A stretch of 64,000 nucleotides of DNA from a virus: IMG/VR virus record IMGVR_UViG_3300020469_000044, positions 1-64,000 of that record; one strand, given 5' to 3'. Shown here one piece after another: positions 24,336 through 31,318 of the stretch. Positions within the stretch are counted from its first letter, which is position 1. Each line of letters opens with the position of its first letter. The translations under genes were made by a program, and so were the position numbers. The notes under the pieces are model-generated. The model worked only from the letters and a program-made list of their open reading frames with translations. It did no database searches and was not told where the DNA came from.

Positions 24336-25835
24336 TCATTCAAATTGAAATTTTTTCACGCTGTATTCAAATTGTTGTTCTTTATAAATAGACTGTCTTG
24401 CCTTAGAGTGTTTCATTAAATAATTACTCCACTCATCAGTGGCTAAATCGTCTACAAAGTCTATAATAAGAACGCTACTTTTTGAATGATGTTGTCTTAA
24501 TCCTCTGCCAATTGATTGTCTAATAATAACCTCAGACTTAAAACTTTCTGTAAAAAAGATATTGTGAATTTTTTTAATTGATATACCTGTAGAGAATGTA
24601 CCATAGCTTGCAACGATTGCAACCTCATCTCCTGCCTCCATTTTTTTCTTATACTCTTCCCTAATATCTTTATCTGTACCACCGTCTACATAATAAACTG
24701 CCTTGTTACTTTCTTGCCTAAGTTTTTCATAAACCTTTTTTCCATGTTCAATCCTATGAAAAAGAATAAGACTATTTCTTGGTATTTTACCAATAACCTT
24801 ACATATAAAATTTAATCTTGGTTCTGAATTAATTATGTAGTTTTGTTCTAATTGAAATAAGTCTTTATTTTCATATCTGTTTTGTGCCATTTCTGTAAAG
24901 GCGTTCTTAGCGCTTTCAGGTGCATAGTCCATCTCTATTACTTTTACTTTACAGTTTGCGATATAACCTTCATTTTGTAAAAAACTAGCACTTACCTCAC
25001 TGATTAGTGGACCTGTATACGCCATTAAAGTTAATCTGTCTAAGGTGCCGTCTTTAGGAATTGTACCTGAAAGCCCATATCTATAGTTTGCGTTTACGCA
25101 TTTTTGTAAAATAGTTTTAATAGATTGGCTTTTCATCTTATGGCACTCGTCAATTATTACAGCATCAAATTGGTCGAAGTATTCTTGTTTCTTTTTTACA
25201 AGAGATTGATATGTGCCTATCACAACATTTCTGCCTTCTCTTATTTTTTTACCACTATAAATTTGTTGTATTTTTATATTTACTCTATTTGCATAATTAT
25301 AATCTGAAAAATCTTCAGTGGCTTGTACTACTAACGAAACGTTTGGTACTATAAATAAAATCTTTTTTGCCTTCTCTTGTTCTAACAAATAAGCTACCGT
25401 AAGGAAGCTGATTAAAGTCTTGCCTGCTGATGTGGCAAGTTCGCTAAGACACTTTCTAAACTTAAGGATATTATACGCAGCTTCGATTTGATAGTCCCTA
25501 GGAGTTATCTCTGAGCCTTTAAAAAAGGCCAACGCCCATTTTTCAAAATATTCTGCTGTAACGTCCTTGTCAAAGAGCTGTTTAACGCCGTTGATATTTA
25601 ATTCGAACTTATATTCTTTACAAACATTGTATACATATCTCCACAAGCCGGCGGGTATCCATTTGTTATCTTTAAAATAAGAAATGTATCCGTCCCAAAT
25701 TCCTTTTTTAACTAGAGGGTTGAACCTCCAGCTATCAATACGCTTAGTGAGTGATATATTTAGTTGTTCGATTTCAAGTTCTGTTGCTTCATCAACTCTT
25801 AAATATTGTTTGTTCTCTGTAAGAGTAAGCTCCAT
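24336..25835 (-). CDS. uvsW: UvsW, SF2 DNA/RNA helicase
   Basis: Branch-migrating helicase that unwinds R-loops and recombination intermediates, shifting T4 from origin- to recombination-dependent replication. 499 aa against 503 in T4. After an N-terminal ~110-residue domain come Walker A ATSAGKT (134-140), DECH (229-232), and the C-terminal motif VI RQSIGRGLRQH. UvsW, UvsY, the small ORF and gp61 run in one tight series downstream of gp32. Confidence 0.9.
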   Translation of the reverse strand: MELTLTENKQYLRVDEATELEIEQLNISLTKRIDSWRFNPLVKKGIWDGYISYFKDNKWIPAGLWRYVYNVCKEYKFELNINGVKQLFDKDVTAEYFEKWALAFFKGSEITPRDYQIEAAYNILKFRKCLSELATSAGKTLISFLTVAYLLEQEKAKKILFIVPNVSLVVQATEDFSDYNYANRVNIKIQQIYSGKKIREGRNVVIGTYQSLVKKKQEYFDQFDAVIIDECHKMKSQSIKTILQKCVNANYRYGLSGTIPKDGTLDRLTLMAYTGPLISEVSASFLQNEGYIANCKVKVIEMDYAPESAKNAFTEMAQNRYENKDLFQLEQNYIINSEPRLNFICKVIGKIPRNSLILFHRIEHGKKVYEKLRQESNKAVYYVDGGTDKDIREEYKKKMEAGDEVAIVASYGTFSTGISIKKIHNIFFTESFKSEVIIRQSIGRGLRQHHSKSSVLIIDFVDDLATDEWSNYLMKHSKARQSIYKEQQFEYSVKKFQFE

Positions 25836-25853
25836 TCATTACCTTATTTTTTA

Positions 25854-26297
25854 TCATACTAGGTCTTTTATTGCTAACCTATTACGAACAGCGAATCCCA
25901 TATTATCTAAAGTCTTTATTGACTCTCTGTAGAATTCAACCTGATTTTCTAAATGTGACAAAATCATTTTATCATCTGCCAACTCTGCTTCTAAAAATTG
26001 AGACTTTATTTTGTCTGTCAATTTATAGTCGTAGTTGTAATATCTTATCCAAGCCTCTTTCCATTTAACATCGACTTGTTTCTTTTGTTCTTTTGTTTTA
26101 AGTTGCACATACATTAACTGTTCTACCATTAATTGTCTTGTATGTAAAATGTCACCTATAACTATTTCCATACCACTTAAGGTTTTTATACCATGTGCAA
26201 GCCCAGTTATTTTTTTAGTCCATTTTTCACGTTGTTGGCCAAGTCTTTCATCTAACTTTAATATCTTACTTGCCTTTGTATCTTTTTGTGCTTCCAT
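25854..26297 (-). CDS. uvsY: UvsY, recombination mediator
   Basis: 147 aa, helical and basic (T4 UvsY is 137 aa). It loads UvsX on gp32-coated single strands. The C-terminus QVEFYRESIKTLDNMGFAVRN corresponds to the conserved UvsY ending (a helix, then a G-F-A-I/V-K/R stretch). The sequence is otherwise low in motifs, so synteny with uvsW and the UvsX/gp32 context carry much of the call. Confidence 0.8.
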   Translation of the reverse strand: MEAQKDTKASKILKLDERLGQQREKWTKKITGLAHGIKTLSGMEIVIGDILHTRQLMVEQLMYVQLKTKEQKKQVDVKWKEAWIRYYNYDYKLTDKIKSQFLEAELADDKMILSHLENQVEFYRESIKTLDNMGFAVRNRLAIKDLV

Positions 26298-26497
26298 TAA
26301 AACAATCCTTTTTTATTAGTTTTTATAAATTTTGATGTTGTTAGTTTTTTCTTAAATTTAGGTTGATTTATTTTAATACCTTTACCTTTAAATTCTTCTT
26401 CATTAAATTTAAAATCTAACATTTTTTTTAAATTTTTAAACCTGTTTTTATCTCTATAAAACTTGTCTAATTCCTCGTCCATGTCTATATTAAACAT
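26297..26497 (-). CDS. Small basic protein next to UvsY
   Basis: 66 aa, Lys rich, with an acidic first dozen residues (MFNIDMDEELDKFY). It overlaps uvsY at the stop/start and the gp61 end by 8 nt. T4 has small ORFs (uvsY.-1 and uvsY.-2) beside uvsY, but I see no motif to equate them. Probably a nucleic-acid-binding accessory protein. Confidence 0.6.
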   Translation of the reverse strand: MFNIDMDEELDKFYRDKNRFKNLKKMLDFKFNEEEFKGKGIKINQPKFKKKLTTSKFIKTNKKGLF

Positions 26498-27572
26498 ATC
26501 TTAAATCTAGTTTGTCGTTAGTAAAATATTCTTCTAAGCTAGATAAAGATAATGGTATTTTTTTATTATAACAAACCTTTACAAGGTCGTTTAAATCTTT
26601 AATATTATATTTATCTATTTTTTTATCCTTTAAATATTTATTCCACATAAACACTTGCTTACCTGACCTTAGTTTTTCAATTGATTTTTTAAGACCTGTT
26701 TCGTCATTGTCTAACATATATCTGCTACTTTCAATATAGTCTAATTTTGTTGTATCTCGACCAGCCGTACAAAGCGCTATCGAGTTTCTCATAAACAATG
26801 CGTCTAATGGGCCTTCAAATATAGTGACTGGGTTTTGAAAGTTTACACGTAACGCACCGAAAAGAGTTGATACATTATTAAATTGATTTCTAGTTTCTTC
26901 ATCCATTTCAATTGGCTTATTCAATATAGCTTCATGAATTTTACTTAAATCATATGTTAAATATCTTGAACCCTTACCTCTCATTCTTCTACACTGTGCT
27001 CCTATAATTCTTCCATCGTGTGATTTATTTAAAATCCACAATCTTTGGTCTTTTGGGTTAAACAAGAAATTGTCTAATTTTTTATGTAAAAGTCTTTCCT
27101 TAAGTTTAAACCAAATCCAATCTCCTATTTGAATTGGTTTTGCGCCAGATGCTTTTGAAAAATCTTCTACTTTAACTGAAAGCTCTAGAATTTTTTCATA
27201 TACAAATGGAGTAAACTTCTCAGAACGATCTACTGTATGTTTTTTGCTTTTAACATAATCAATTAATGCAATAGCATCCATTTTATCTGGCAATTGTGTA
27301 CCAAAGTCTTTTAGGAAATAATAAATGTTTGTGTGATAATCACAATTAAAACAATGATATTGAAGGGTGTCCCAAAATAGATTACCTCTCTTTGCAGAAT
27401 CATCCGTTGATGAATCACCACAATAAGGACATGCCAAGTTTAATCTACTTGACATGTCTTTAATCATTTGTTTATTCTGATTAGAATGAGATTTTACAAC
27501 TACTTCTTTAACAAGTACTTTAATCTTTTCCTTTAACTCTATGGTTAATTCAATATTAGAGTTCGAGGTCAT
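26490..27572 (-). CDS. 61: DNA primase, gp61
   Basis: Makes RNA primers for Okazaki fragments with gp41. 360 aa (T4 342). The N-terminal zinc ribbon is visible as C48-P-Y-C51 and C74-F-N-C77. The toprim core follows: FEGPLDALF (Glu and Asp) and YMLDNDETG (Asp-x-Asp). The C-terminus ends in a helical DLNDLVKVCYNKK region. It overlaps gp32 by 17 nt at its start. Confidence 0.88.
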   Translation of the reverse strand: MTSNSNIELTIELKEKIKVLVKEVVVKSHSNQNKQMIKDMSSRLNLACPYCGDSSTDDSAKRGNLFWDTLQYHCFNCDYHTNIYYFLKDFGTQLPDKMDAIALIDYVKSKKHTVDRSEKFTPFVYEKILELSVKVEDFSKASGAKPIQIGDWIWFKLKERLLHKKLDNFLFNPKDQRLWILNKSHDGRIIGAQCRRMRGKGSRYLTYDLSKIHEAILNKPIEMDEETRNQFNNVSTLFGALRVNFQNPVTIFEGPLDALFMRNSIALCTAGRDTTKLDYIESSRYMLDNDETGLKKSIEKLRSGKQVFMWNKYLKDKKIDKYNIKDLNDLVKVCYNKKIPLSLSSLEEYFTNDKLDLRYV

Positions 27573-28494
27573 TCAAAAAAGATTCTAAATCATCTCCACC
27601 TGCTGGTGTAGCTTCTTTTTTGTCTTCTTTTGAAGTTGTAGCTTTTTCAGCTTTAGGAGTTGCTGTTGTAGTTGTTGCAGCTTTTGCAGCTGTTGTATCT
27701 TTAGGCTTTGCTTCAAATGCATTAGTTACAGCATCCATTGCGTCTCCTGGGTTTAAATACATTTTGATAACGCTATTTACAAAATCTCTAGTTTCATCAT
27801 CCCATGGTCTATATTCAAATTGCTTTAAGGATGGAGCACCTTCGAGTTCGTTTTTAATAGTTGCCATATCTTCTTTAGATCTTTCTGCAGCTTTTTCACC
27901 TATCATAATTGCAGATTTTGAAGATGAAAATTTGGACTTATCATAATTATTATAATCGTTTTGTCTTGTAATAACTAATTCAAAGTTTTTACCTTCAAAT
28001 AAATCAAAAACCTGTGTTGGGTCACCAAAAGTAGGCTTTAATTCTGCGTCAACTTTTTCTTTGATTTTATAACCGAATTTGAAAATCTTATAAGTACCTT
28101 CTAATTCTGGTTGTTGAGGGTCTTTAATAATTTTCACTAACGAAACATAAGACTCTCTTCTTTTTAATTTGTCAGAAGCTTTTCTATCTACTGCGCTTTC
28201 TGATTTTCTTAATCTAAAAAATGCATCAGAAACTGGACAATGTTCACCAACGGTTGTTGGAGAATCAATAAGCCTAGACTCACCGTCAGGGCCAGTTAGC
28301 CAATTTACATATTTTTTTACTAATGAATTTCTTGGATTTTCAATGTTTGGAACAAAACGAATTAACGCTTTATATGTTCCATCTTTGCCGTCATCGGCAG
28401 AAGGCTTATACATCATATTAGTGTTTGTATTTGCCTCTTGTTCATGAGTATTGATGTCTTCTACGCCAATACTAAAAATGTTAAAATCTTCCAT
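27556..28494 (-). CDS. 32: Single-stranded DNA-binding protein, gp32
   Basis: 312 aa. The OB-fold core is preceded by an N-terminal cooperativity region. It is followed by an Ala/Thr/Lys-rich linker and an acidic C-terminus (GGDDLESFLNDLEL) that recruits partners, as in T4 gp32. KKYVNWLTGPDGESRLIDS and FELVITRQNDYNNYDKS are the most gp32-like stretches. Only one cysteine is present (GEHC), so the T4 zinc-binding His-Cys3 cluster is missing. It is preceded by a structured, A/U-rich leader (28495-28700) suited to autoregulation. Confidence 0.88.
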   Translation of the reverse strand: MEDFNIFSIGVEDINTHEQEANTNTNMMYKPSADDGKDGTYKALIRFVPNIENPRNSLVKKYVNWLTGPDGESRLIDSPTTVGEHCPVSDAFFRLRKSESAVDRKASDKLKRRESYVSLVKIIKDPQQPELEGTYKIFKFGYKIKEKVDAELKPTFGDPTQVFDLFEGKNFELVITRQNDYNNYDKSKFSSSKSAIMIGEKAAERSKEDMATIKNELEGAPSLKQFEYRPWDDETRDFVNSVIKMYLNPGDAMDAVTNAFEAKPKDTTAAKAATTTTATPKAEKATTSKEDKKEATPAGGDDLESFLNDLEL

Positions 28495-28700
28495 AACTTT
28501 TAATCTTTAATTTACTTTAATTTACCGTTTATACTTTAATAACTTTAATTATATACAGAAACTTTAAAATGTTTCATAATATGAACCTTGTTTGTGAGTC
28601 TAACCGACTAGAGTTCGTGCTATTGCACCTTTCTTATTTGGTCGAACAGGGTCCGATAATTAGTGTCCAATTATGAACTAGTTTATCGTTTTCCATATAC
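28495..28700 (-). promoter_or_regulatory. gp32 mRNA leader: folded element plus TTAAAG-repeat translational operator
   Basis: On the minus strand five TTAAAG repeats (plus-strand CTTTAA at 28505, 28515, 28534, 28543 and 28562) run up to the gp32 ATG. Upstream is a fold: GGACCCTG (28647-28654) pairs with CAAGGTTC (28583-28590) with one mismatch and one G-U, closing GTTC/GAAC, GTGC-AATA-GCAC and AGTC/GACT hairpins. A further ATAATT/AATTAT hairpin lies at 28656-28674. T4 gp32 represses itself by nucleating on a pseudoknot and spreading over UUAAA repeats; this leader has the same plan. Confidence 0.65.
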
Positions 28701-28702
28701 AT
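28634..28702 (-). CDS. Possible leader peptide ORF in the gp32 leader
   Basis: 22 codons: ATG at 28702, TAA at 28634-28636, starting MYMENDKLVHNWTLII. The ATG is exactly 3 nt after GATATATAA, the fixed-spacing pattern of several late genes. Its last codons run through the GGACCCTG arm of the leader fold, so translation would open that fold. It may be a coincidence; no homology recognised. Confidence 0.3.
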   Translation of the reverse strand: MYMENDKLVHNWTLIIGPCSTK

Positions 28703-28705
28703 ATA

Positions 28706-28714
28706 TTATATATC
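28706..28714 (-). promoter_or_regulatory. GATATATAA motif, candidate promoter for gp32
   Basis: Minus strand GATATATAATATATG. It would give a leader of about 205 nt ahead of gp32. A second TATA-like string, CTGTATATAAT, lies closer at about 28549-28559 and could be an internal promoter. Confidence 0.45.
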
Positions 28715-28756
28715 TAAATATAACATAGTTTCAACCAAATATACTAAAAACTTTTT

Positions 28757-29158
28757 TTATTTTTTATGTGAATAAAAAGTAAACGATGCTGGCCAATCTC
28801 TATCTCCATCCCATTCTACTTCATAATCAGTTATGTCGCCATATTCAAAATTATAATCTGAAGTCATAGTGTTAGCTAGTTTAAGTGCTTCTAATAAATT
28901 TTTGTGATTTGTTTCTGACCAATGATTTACATTGCTAATTCTAATATAATTACCTTCTAATACTTGGGTTTTAGTACTATGTGCTGAACTTCTGATTTCA
29001 GGGTTTTCAGTTTCTAAAAAATGACCTTTAGTTTCAGGCGTTGAGTTTATCCATTTTGATTTGTTTTTAAATTTAAAACCTTTTGCCTTTAAACTATCTC
29101 CTAATATTGTTAAGTCTTTATTTTCTTGGTCTATTGTTAAGTTATGTCTATTTTTCAT
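28757..29158 (-). CDS. Hypothetical protein
   Basis: 133 aa, not recognised. Charged N-terminus (MKNRHNLTIDQENKDLTIL), then a mixed alpha/beta region with a helix (HKNLLEALKLANTM) and an aromatic C-terminal end (YEVEWDGDRDWPASFTFY). Soluble and without signal or membrane segment. It follows the 56-aa ORF by 12 nt and is in the short operon behind leader repeat copy B. Confidence 0.6.
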   Translation of the reverse strand: MKNRHNLTIDQENKDLTILGDSLKAKGFKFKNKSKWINSTPETKGHFLETENPEIRSSAHSTKTQVLEGNYIRISNVNHWSETNHKNLLEALKLANTMTSDYNFEYGDITDYEVEWDGDRDWPASFTFYSHKK

Positions 29159-29170
29159 AATTTTATTTTA

Positions 29171-29341
29171 TTATCCTACCATCCATTCAACAAATACATC
29201 ACACAACCAAACATTGTCTCTACCGTATTTTTCTCTTAGTTCATATTCTGTAGTGTGAGCCAATCCTTCATCATCAGTGTTTAAGTAGTCGATAATTTCT
29301 CCGTCTTTGTAAAGTTTTACTGTGTATCTTGTTAAGTCCAT
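29171..29341 (-). CDS. Small acidic hypothetical protein
   Basis: 56 aa; ATG at 29341, TAA at 29171-29173. Starts MDLTRYTVKLYKDGEIIDYL and ends in an aromatic/hydrophobic VWLCDVFVEWMVG. A beta-hairpin plus helix domain is likely. It is the first ORF after repeat copy B (29352-29433), just as the micro-ORF at 13304 is first after copy A. Confidence 0.55.
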   Translation of the reverse strand: MDLTRYTVKLYKDGEIIDYLNTDDEGLAHTTEYELREKYGRDNVWLCDVFVEWMVG

Positions 29342-29351
29342 TTTTTTTATT

Positions 29352-29433
29352 GTTTTAATTATATTATAAATATAACTATTTCCGGTGACATAAAAAAATC
29401 CTAGGACACTTTTTTTACAAAGTTATTAACAAT
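29352..29433 (-). repeat. Leader/promoter repeat, copy B
   Basis: Near-identical to 13313-13395, with the same ATAAATATAACTATTT and GGTGACATAAAAAAATC blocks on the plus strand and AGTTATTAACAAT at the far end. The hairpin in the middle is kept as ACTTT/AAAGT despite base changes. It precedes the two small genes before the gp32 leader. Confidence 0.55.
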
Positions 29434-29499
29434 TTTAATTTTTTTATTTTTTTCTGAAACAAAAGAGGGAACTGGCTATATAACTTAAGTATTTAAGCC

Positions 29500-30156
29500 T
29501 TAAGGTAGATTAGGTTCTAAGGTTCTCATTAAAGAGTTTAAGTAGAAAGCGTCTACAAGGTCATCAAAGGGCTTTGGGATAGATTTACCGAATTCAACAG
29601 TTTTAGCGAACTTCCAGAATTTTGTCTCCTCGAGAAATTTTTCACCAGTAGAATTATTAATAAAGACTTCCCATAAAGCAAGCTTATTCATATTACCTTT
29701 ACCTGCATGTTTTTTAATTGTTGAAGGAGCAATAGTTAAAATGTCTTCAGGTTTAAAGTATTTGAGAAGTTTAATCTTAAGAATAGAAGCTGCCGCCGCC
29801 ATATCAATAATATTGTTAGTGCCAGCTGAACTTCCATATGAGACACCTTCAAATGCTATTTTAAAAGAATCTTCTTTATCTATATGTTTTGTAATTAGTT
29901 CGATAATATTATTTGACATAATATCATAACGTTTAATTTTAGCAAGTTCAATACTTGAATAATCAACATGAGTTTCCCAATCCGGTTGAAAAACAAGAGT
30001 TACGCCTTCCATTAGGGCTAAATCCTCTTGTATTTTAATAGCCTTTTTTGTACCCGTTCTTTTTAAATAAGAAATAAAATGATATTGTTCTGTGTTACTA
30101 TTAAATACACAAATACCTGGAGAGTTTAAAGAAAAATCAATTGTGATAAAATTCAT
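29500..30156 (-). CDS. RuvC-like Holliday-junction resolvase/RNase H-fold nuclease
   Basis: 218 aa from the ATG at 30156; an upstream TTG reading adds 15 residues over the neighbouring gene and is unlikely. The RuvC catalytic acids are visible: D7 in MNFITIDFSLNS, E103 in IAFEGVSYGSSAG, and the pair in PFDDLVDAF (D198/199 and D202). In between, TIAPSTIKKHAGKGNMNK matches the conserved basic loop of RuvC-like phage nucleases. It would resolve branched DNA before packaging. T4 uses the unrelated endonuclease VII (gp49) for this. The gene starts 1 nt after the upstream head-targeted gene ends. Confidence 0.72.
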   Translation of the reverse strand: MNFITIDFSLNSPGICVFNSNTEQYHFISYLKRTGTKKAIKIQEDLALMEGVTLVFQPDWETHVDYSSIELAKIKRYDIMSNNIIELITKHIDKEDSFKIAFEGVSYGSSAGTNNIIDMAAAASILKIKLLKYFKPEDILTIAPSTIKKHAGKGNMNKLALWEVFINNSTGEKFLEETKFWKFAKTVEFGKSIPKPFDDLVDAFYLNSLMRTLEPNLP

Positions 30157-30157
30157 A

Positions 30158-30526
30158 TTAAAAACCTTTACCCATTGAAGCACCGATTGCTGTTCCAACA
30201 AGTCTTGAAGTTAATAAATCATATAGAATACCTTTTTGAACACCTAAAACTTTAGCTATCATTTTGCCCATAGACTTTCCTAAAGCAAAACCTGCAAGTC
30301 CTCCAACAATAGAGCCAAATAAACCTTCATTAGTCATTTCATTATTAAATCTATTAATGTCTAAATCTCCATTTTCATCTCTATATTCATTTAAAAAAGA
30401 ATCAACCGCTTGGTCAACTTTTTCTTCTAATTCAGGAGTCCATTCTTGTTGAAGACCTTCTGTCAAAAGTTCCATCTCCTTTGAAGTAACTTCATTTTCT
30501 TCTAAATATTCTATAAATGTTTTCAT
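30158..30526 (-). CDS. Putative head-targeted protein with membrane-active segment
   Basis: 122 aa, MKTFIEYLEENEVTSKEM at the N-terminus resembles the capsid-targeting sequence. Two more protease-like sites follow, LLTE-G (23) and MTNE-G (67). After the second site is a Gly-rich hydrophobic helix (GLFGSIVGGLAGFALG, about 68-83) that alternates with Lys, and another AIGASMGKGF at the C-terminus. Such a segment could insert in membranes once freed. It is preceded, 3 nt before the ATG, by GATATATAA. Confidence 0.6.
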   Translation of the reverse strand: MKTFIEYLEENEVTSKEMELLTEGLQQEWTPELEEKVDQAVDSFLNEYRDENGDLDINRFNNEMTNEGLFGSIVGGLAGFALGKSMGKMIAKVLGVQKGILYDLLTSRLVGTAIGASMGKGF

Positions 30527-30529
30527 AAG

Positions 30530-30538
30530 TTATATATC
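30530..30538 (-). promoter_or_regulatory. GATATATAA motif 3 nt before ATG
   Basis: Minus strand GATATATAA-CTT-ATG ahead of 30158-30526. The surrounding 27 nt are identical to the site at 30756-30764. Confidence 0.45.
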
Positions 30539-30563
30539 TTTTAATCGTTTGGTCCTTCTGGGA

Positions 30564-30752
30564 TTATTGCAATGTTGGGTTTTCTTTTAAATATCCTATA
30601 ACATGTTCGTCATATGCTTTAATAATATCTAATACAGACCATTTTTCTGGAAGTTGATTCACAGTGATTCTTTGTAACATCTCTTTATGTGTATACCTGT
30701 CACCTCTTTTTTCATTTAATGTTTTTTCAAATATTTCTTTCCAATTTTTCAT
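30564..30752 (-). CDS. Small putative head-targeted protein
   Basis: 62 aa, MKNWKEIFEKTLNEKRGDR: a variant of the head-targeting signature with a possible cut after LNE (residue 14). The rest is helical (HKEMLQRITVNQL and VLDIIKAYDEHVIGYL). It shares its 27-nt upstream/start context with the next gene, suggesting coordinated late expression. Function not recognised. Confidence 0.6.
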   Translation of the reverse strand: MKNWKEIFEKTLNEKRGDRYTHKEMLQRITVNQLPEKWSVLDIIKAYDEHVIGYLKENPTLQ

Positions 30753-30755
30753 AAG

Positions 30756-30764
30756 TTATATATC
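30756..30764 (-). promoter_or_regulatory. GATATATAA motif 3 nt before ATG
   Basis: Minus strand GATATATAA-CTT-ATG ahead of 30564-30752, starting 2 nt after the stop of the upstream gene's coding region. Confidence 0.45.
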
Positions 30765-30766
30765 TT

Positions 30767-31318
30767 TTAATCTACATCCATTTTAATATGGAATTTATTG
30801 TAGTAGAAGTTTAAGTCAAATGTATTGAATTCAGCTACATTCTCTGCCATGTTTAAATTTAATTCACTTATTTGATTTAAAATAGGTTTTTCAAAAGTTA
30901 TGTTGGCTAATACTAAATCTTCAGCATCTAATATACCTAGCTTTAAATCATTAATGTGTTTCTGTTTAGTAGTTGGAGCATAATAATATAACAAAATATC
31001 TGTCATCATCCAATAGTTAATATAACCATCCATTAATTGCATAGTTACAGTAAACTGTCTTTCAATAGTATTTTGAATTGGAACTTTTCCTCTAAAGTAA
31101 CGAGTAGTTCCGTCATTATCTGATTGGCTAACAGGATCAAATGTAATTCCTGGTAAATTAATAGACTGAATTCCATAATTGATAAAATCAATAGGGTCTT
31201 CAAATAAATTACCTGGAATTTTATTTAAGTATGCTTTGTATTTGTCTACAATCTCTTGCGGTACAAATTTTCTAGGAAACCTAAAATCAAATGAATTATT
31301 TCTACTATCTAAAATCAT
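30767..31318 (-). CDS. Tail-tube-fold or baseplate structural protein (tentative)
   Basis: 183 aa, beta rich. INYGIQSINLPGITFDPVSQ followed by IERQFTVTMQLMDGYINYWMM and later a LNLNMAENVAEFNTFDLNFYY end resemble the tail-tube barrel of gp19/gp54-type proteins, where a LPG turn and alternating strands recur. The order of strands fits a tube monomer or its baseplate relative, but sequence identity is not evident. It overlaps the 663-aa gene by 4 nt. Confidence 0.4.
   Translation of the reverse strand: MILDSRNNSFDFRFPRKFVPQEIVDKYKAYLNKIPGNLFEDPIDFINYGIQSINLPGITFDPVSQSDNDGTTRYFRGKVPIQNTIERQFTVTMQLMDGYINYWMMTDILLYYYAPTTKQKHINDLKLGILDAEDLVLANITFEKPILNQISELNLNMAENVAEFNTFDLNFYYNKFHIKMDVD

Noticed and set aside
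28560-28690. Possible tRNA in the gp32 leader
   Set aside because: Acceptor-like pairing exists, but the arms do not give a cloverleaf: no T-loop GTTCGAATC at the right place, no anticodon arm and no CCA. The position ahead of gp32 fits a regulatory leader better.
30157-30201. Longer start of the RuvC-like gene at 30201
   Set aside because: It requires a TTG start and overlaps the neighbour by about 44 nt; the ATG at 30156 begins directly at the catalytic first strand.
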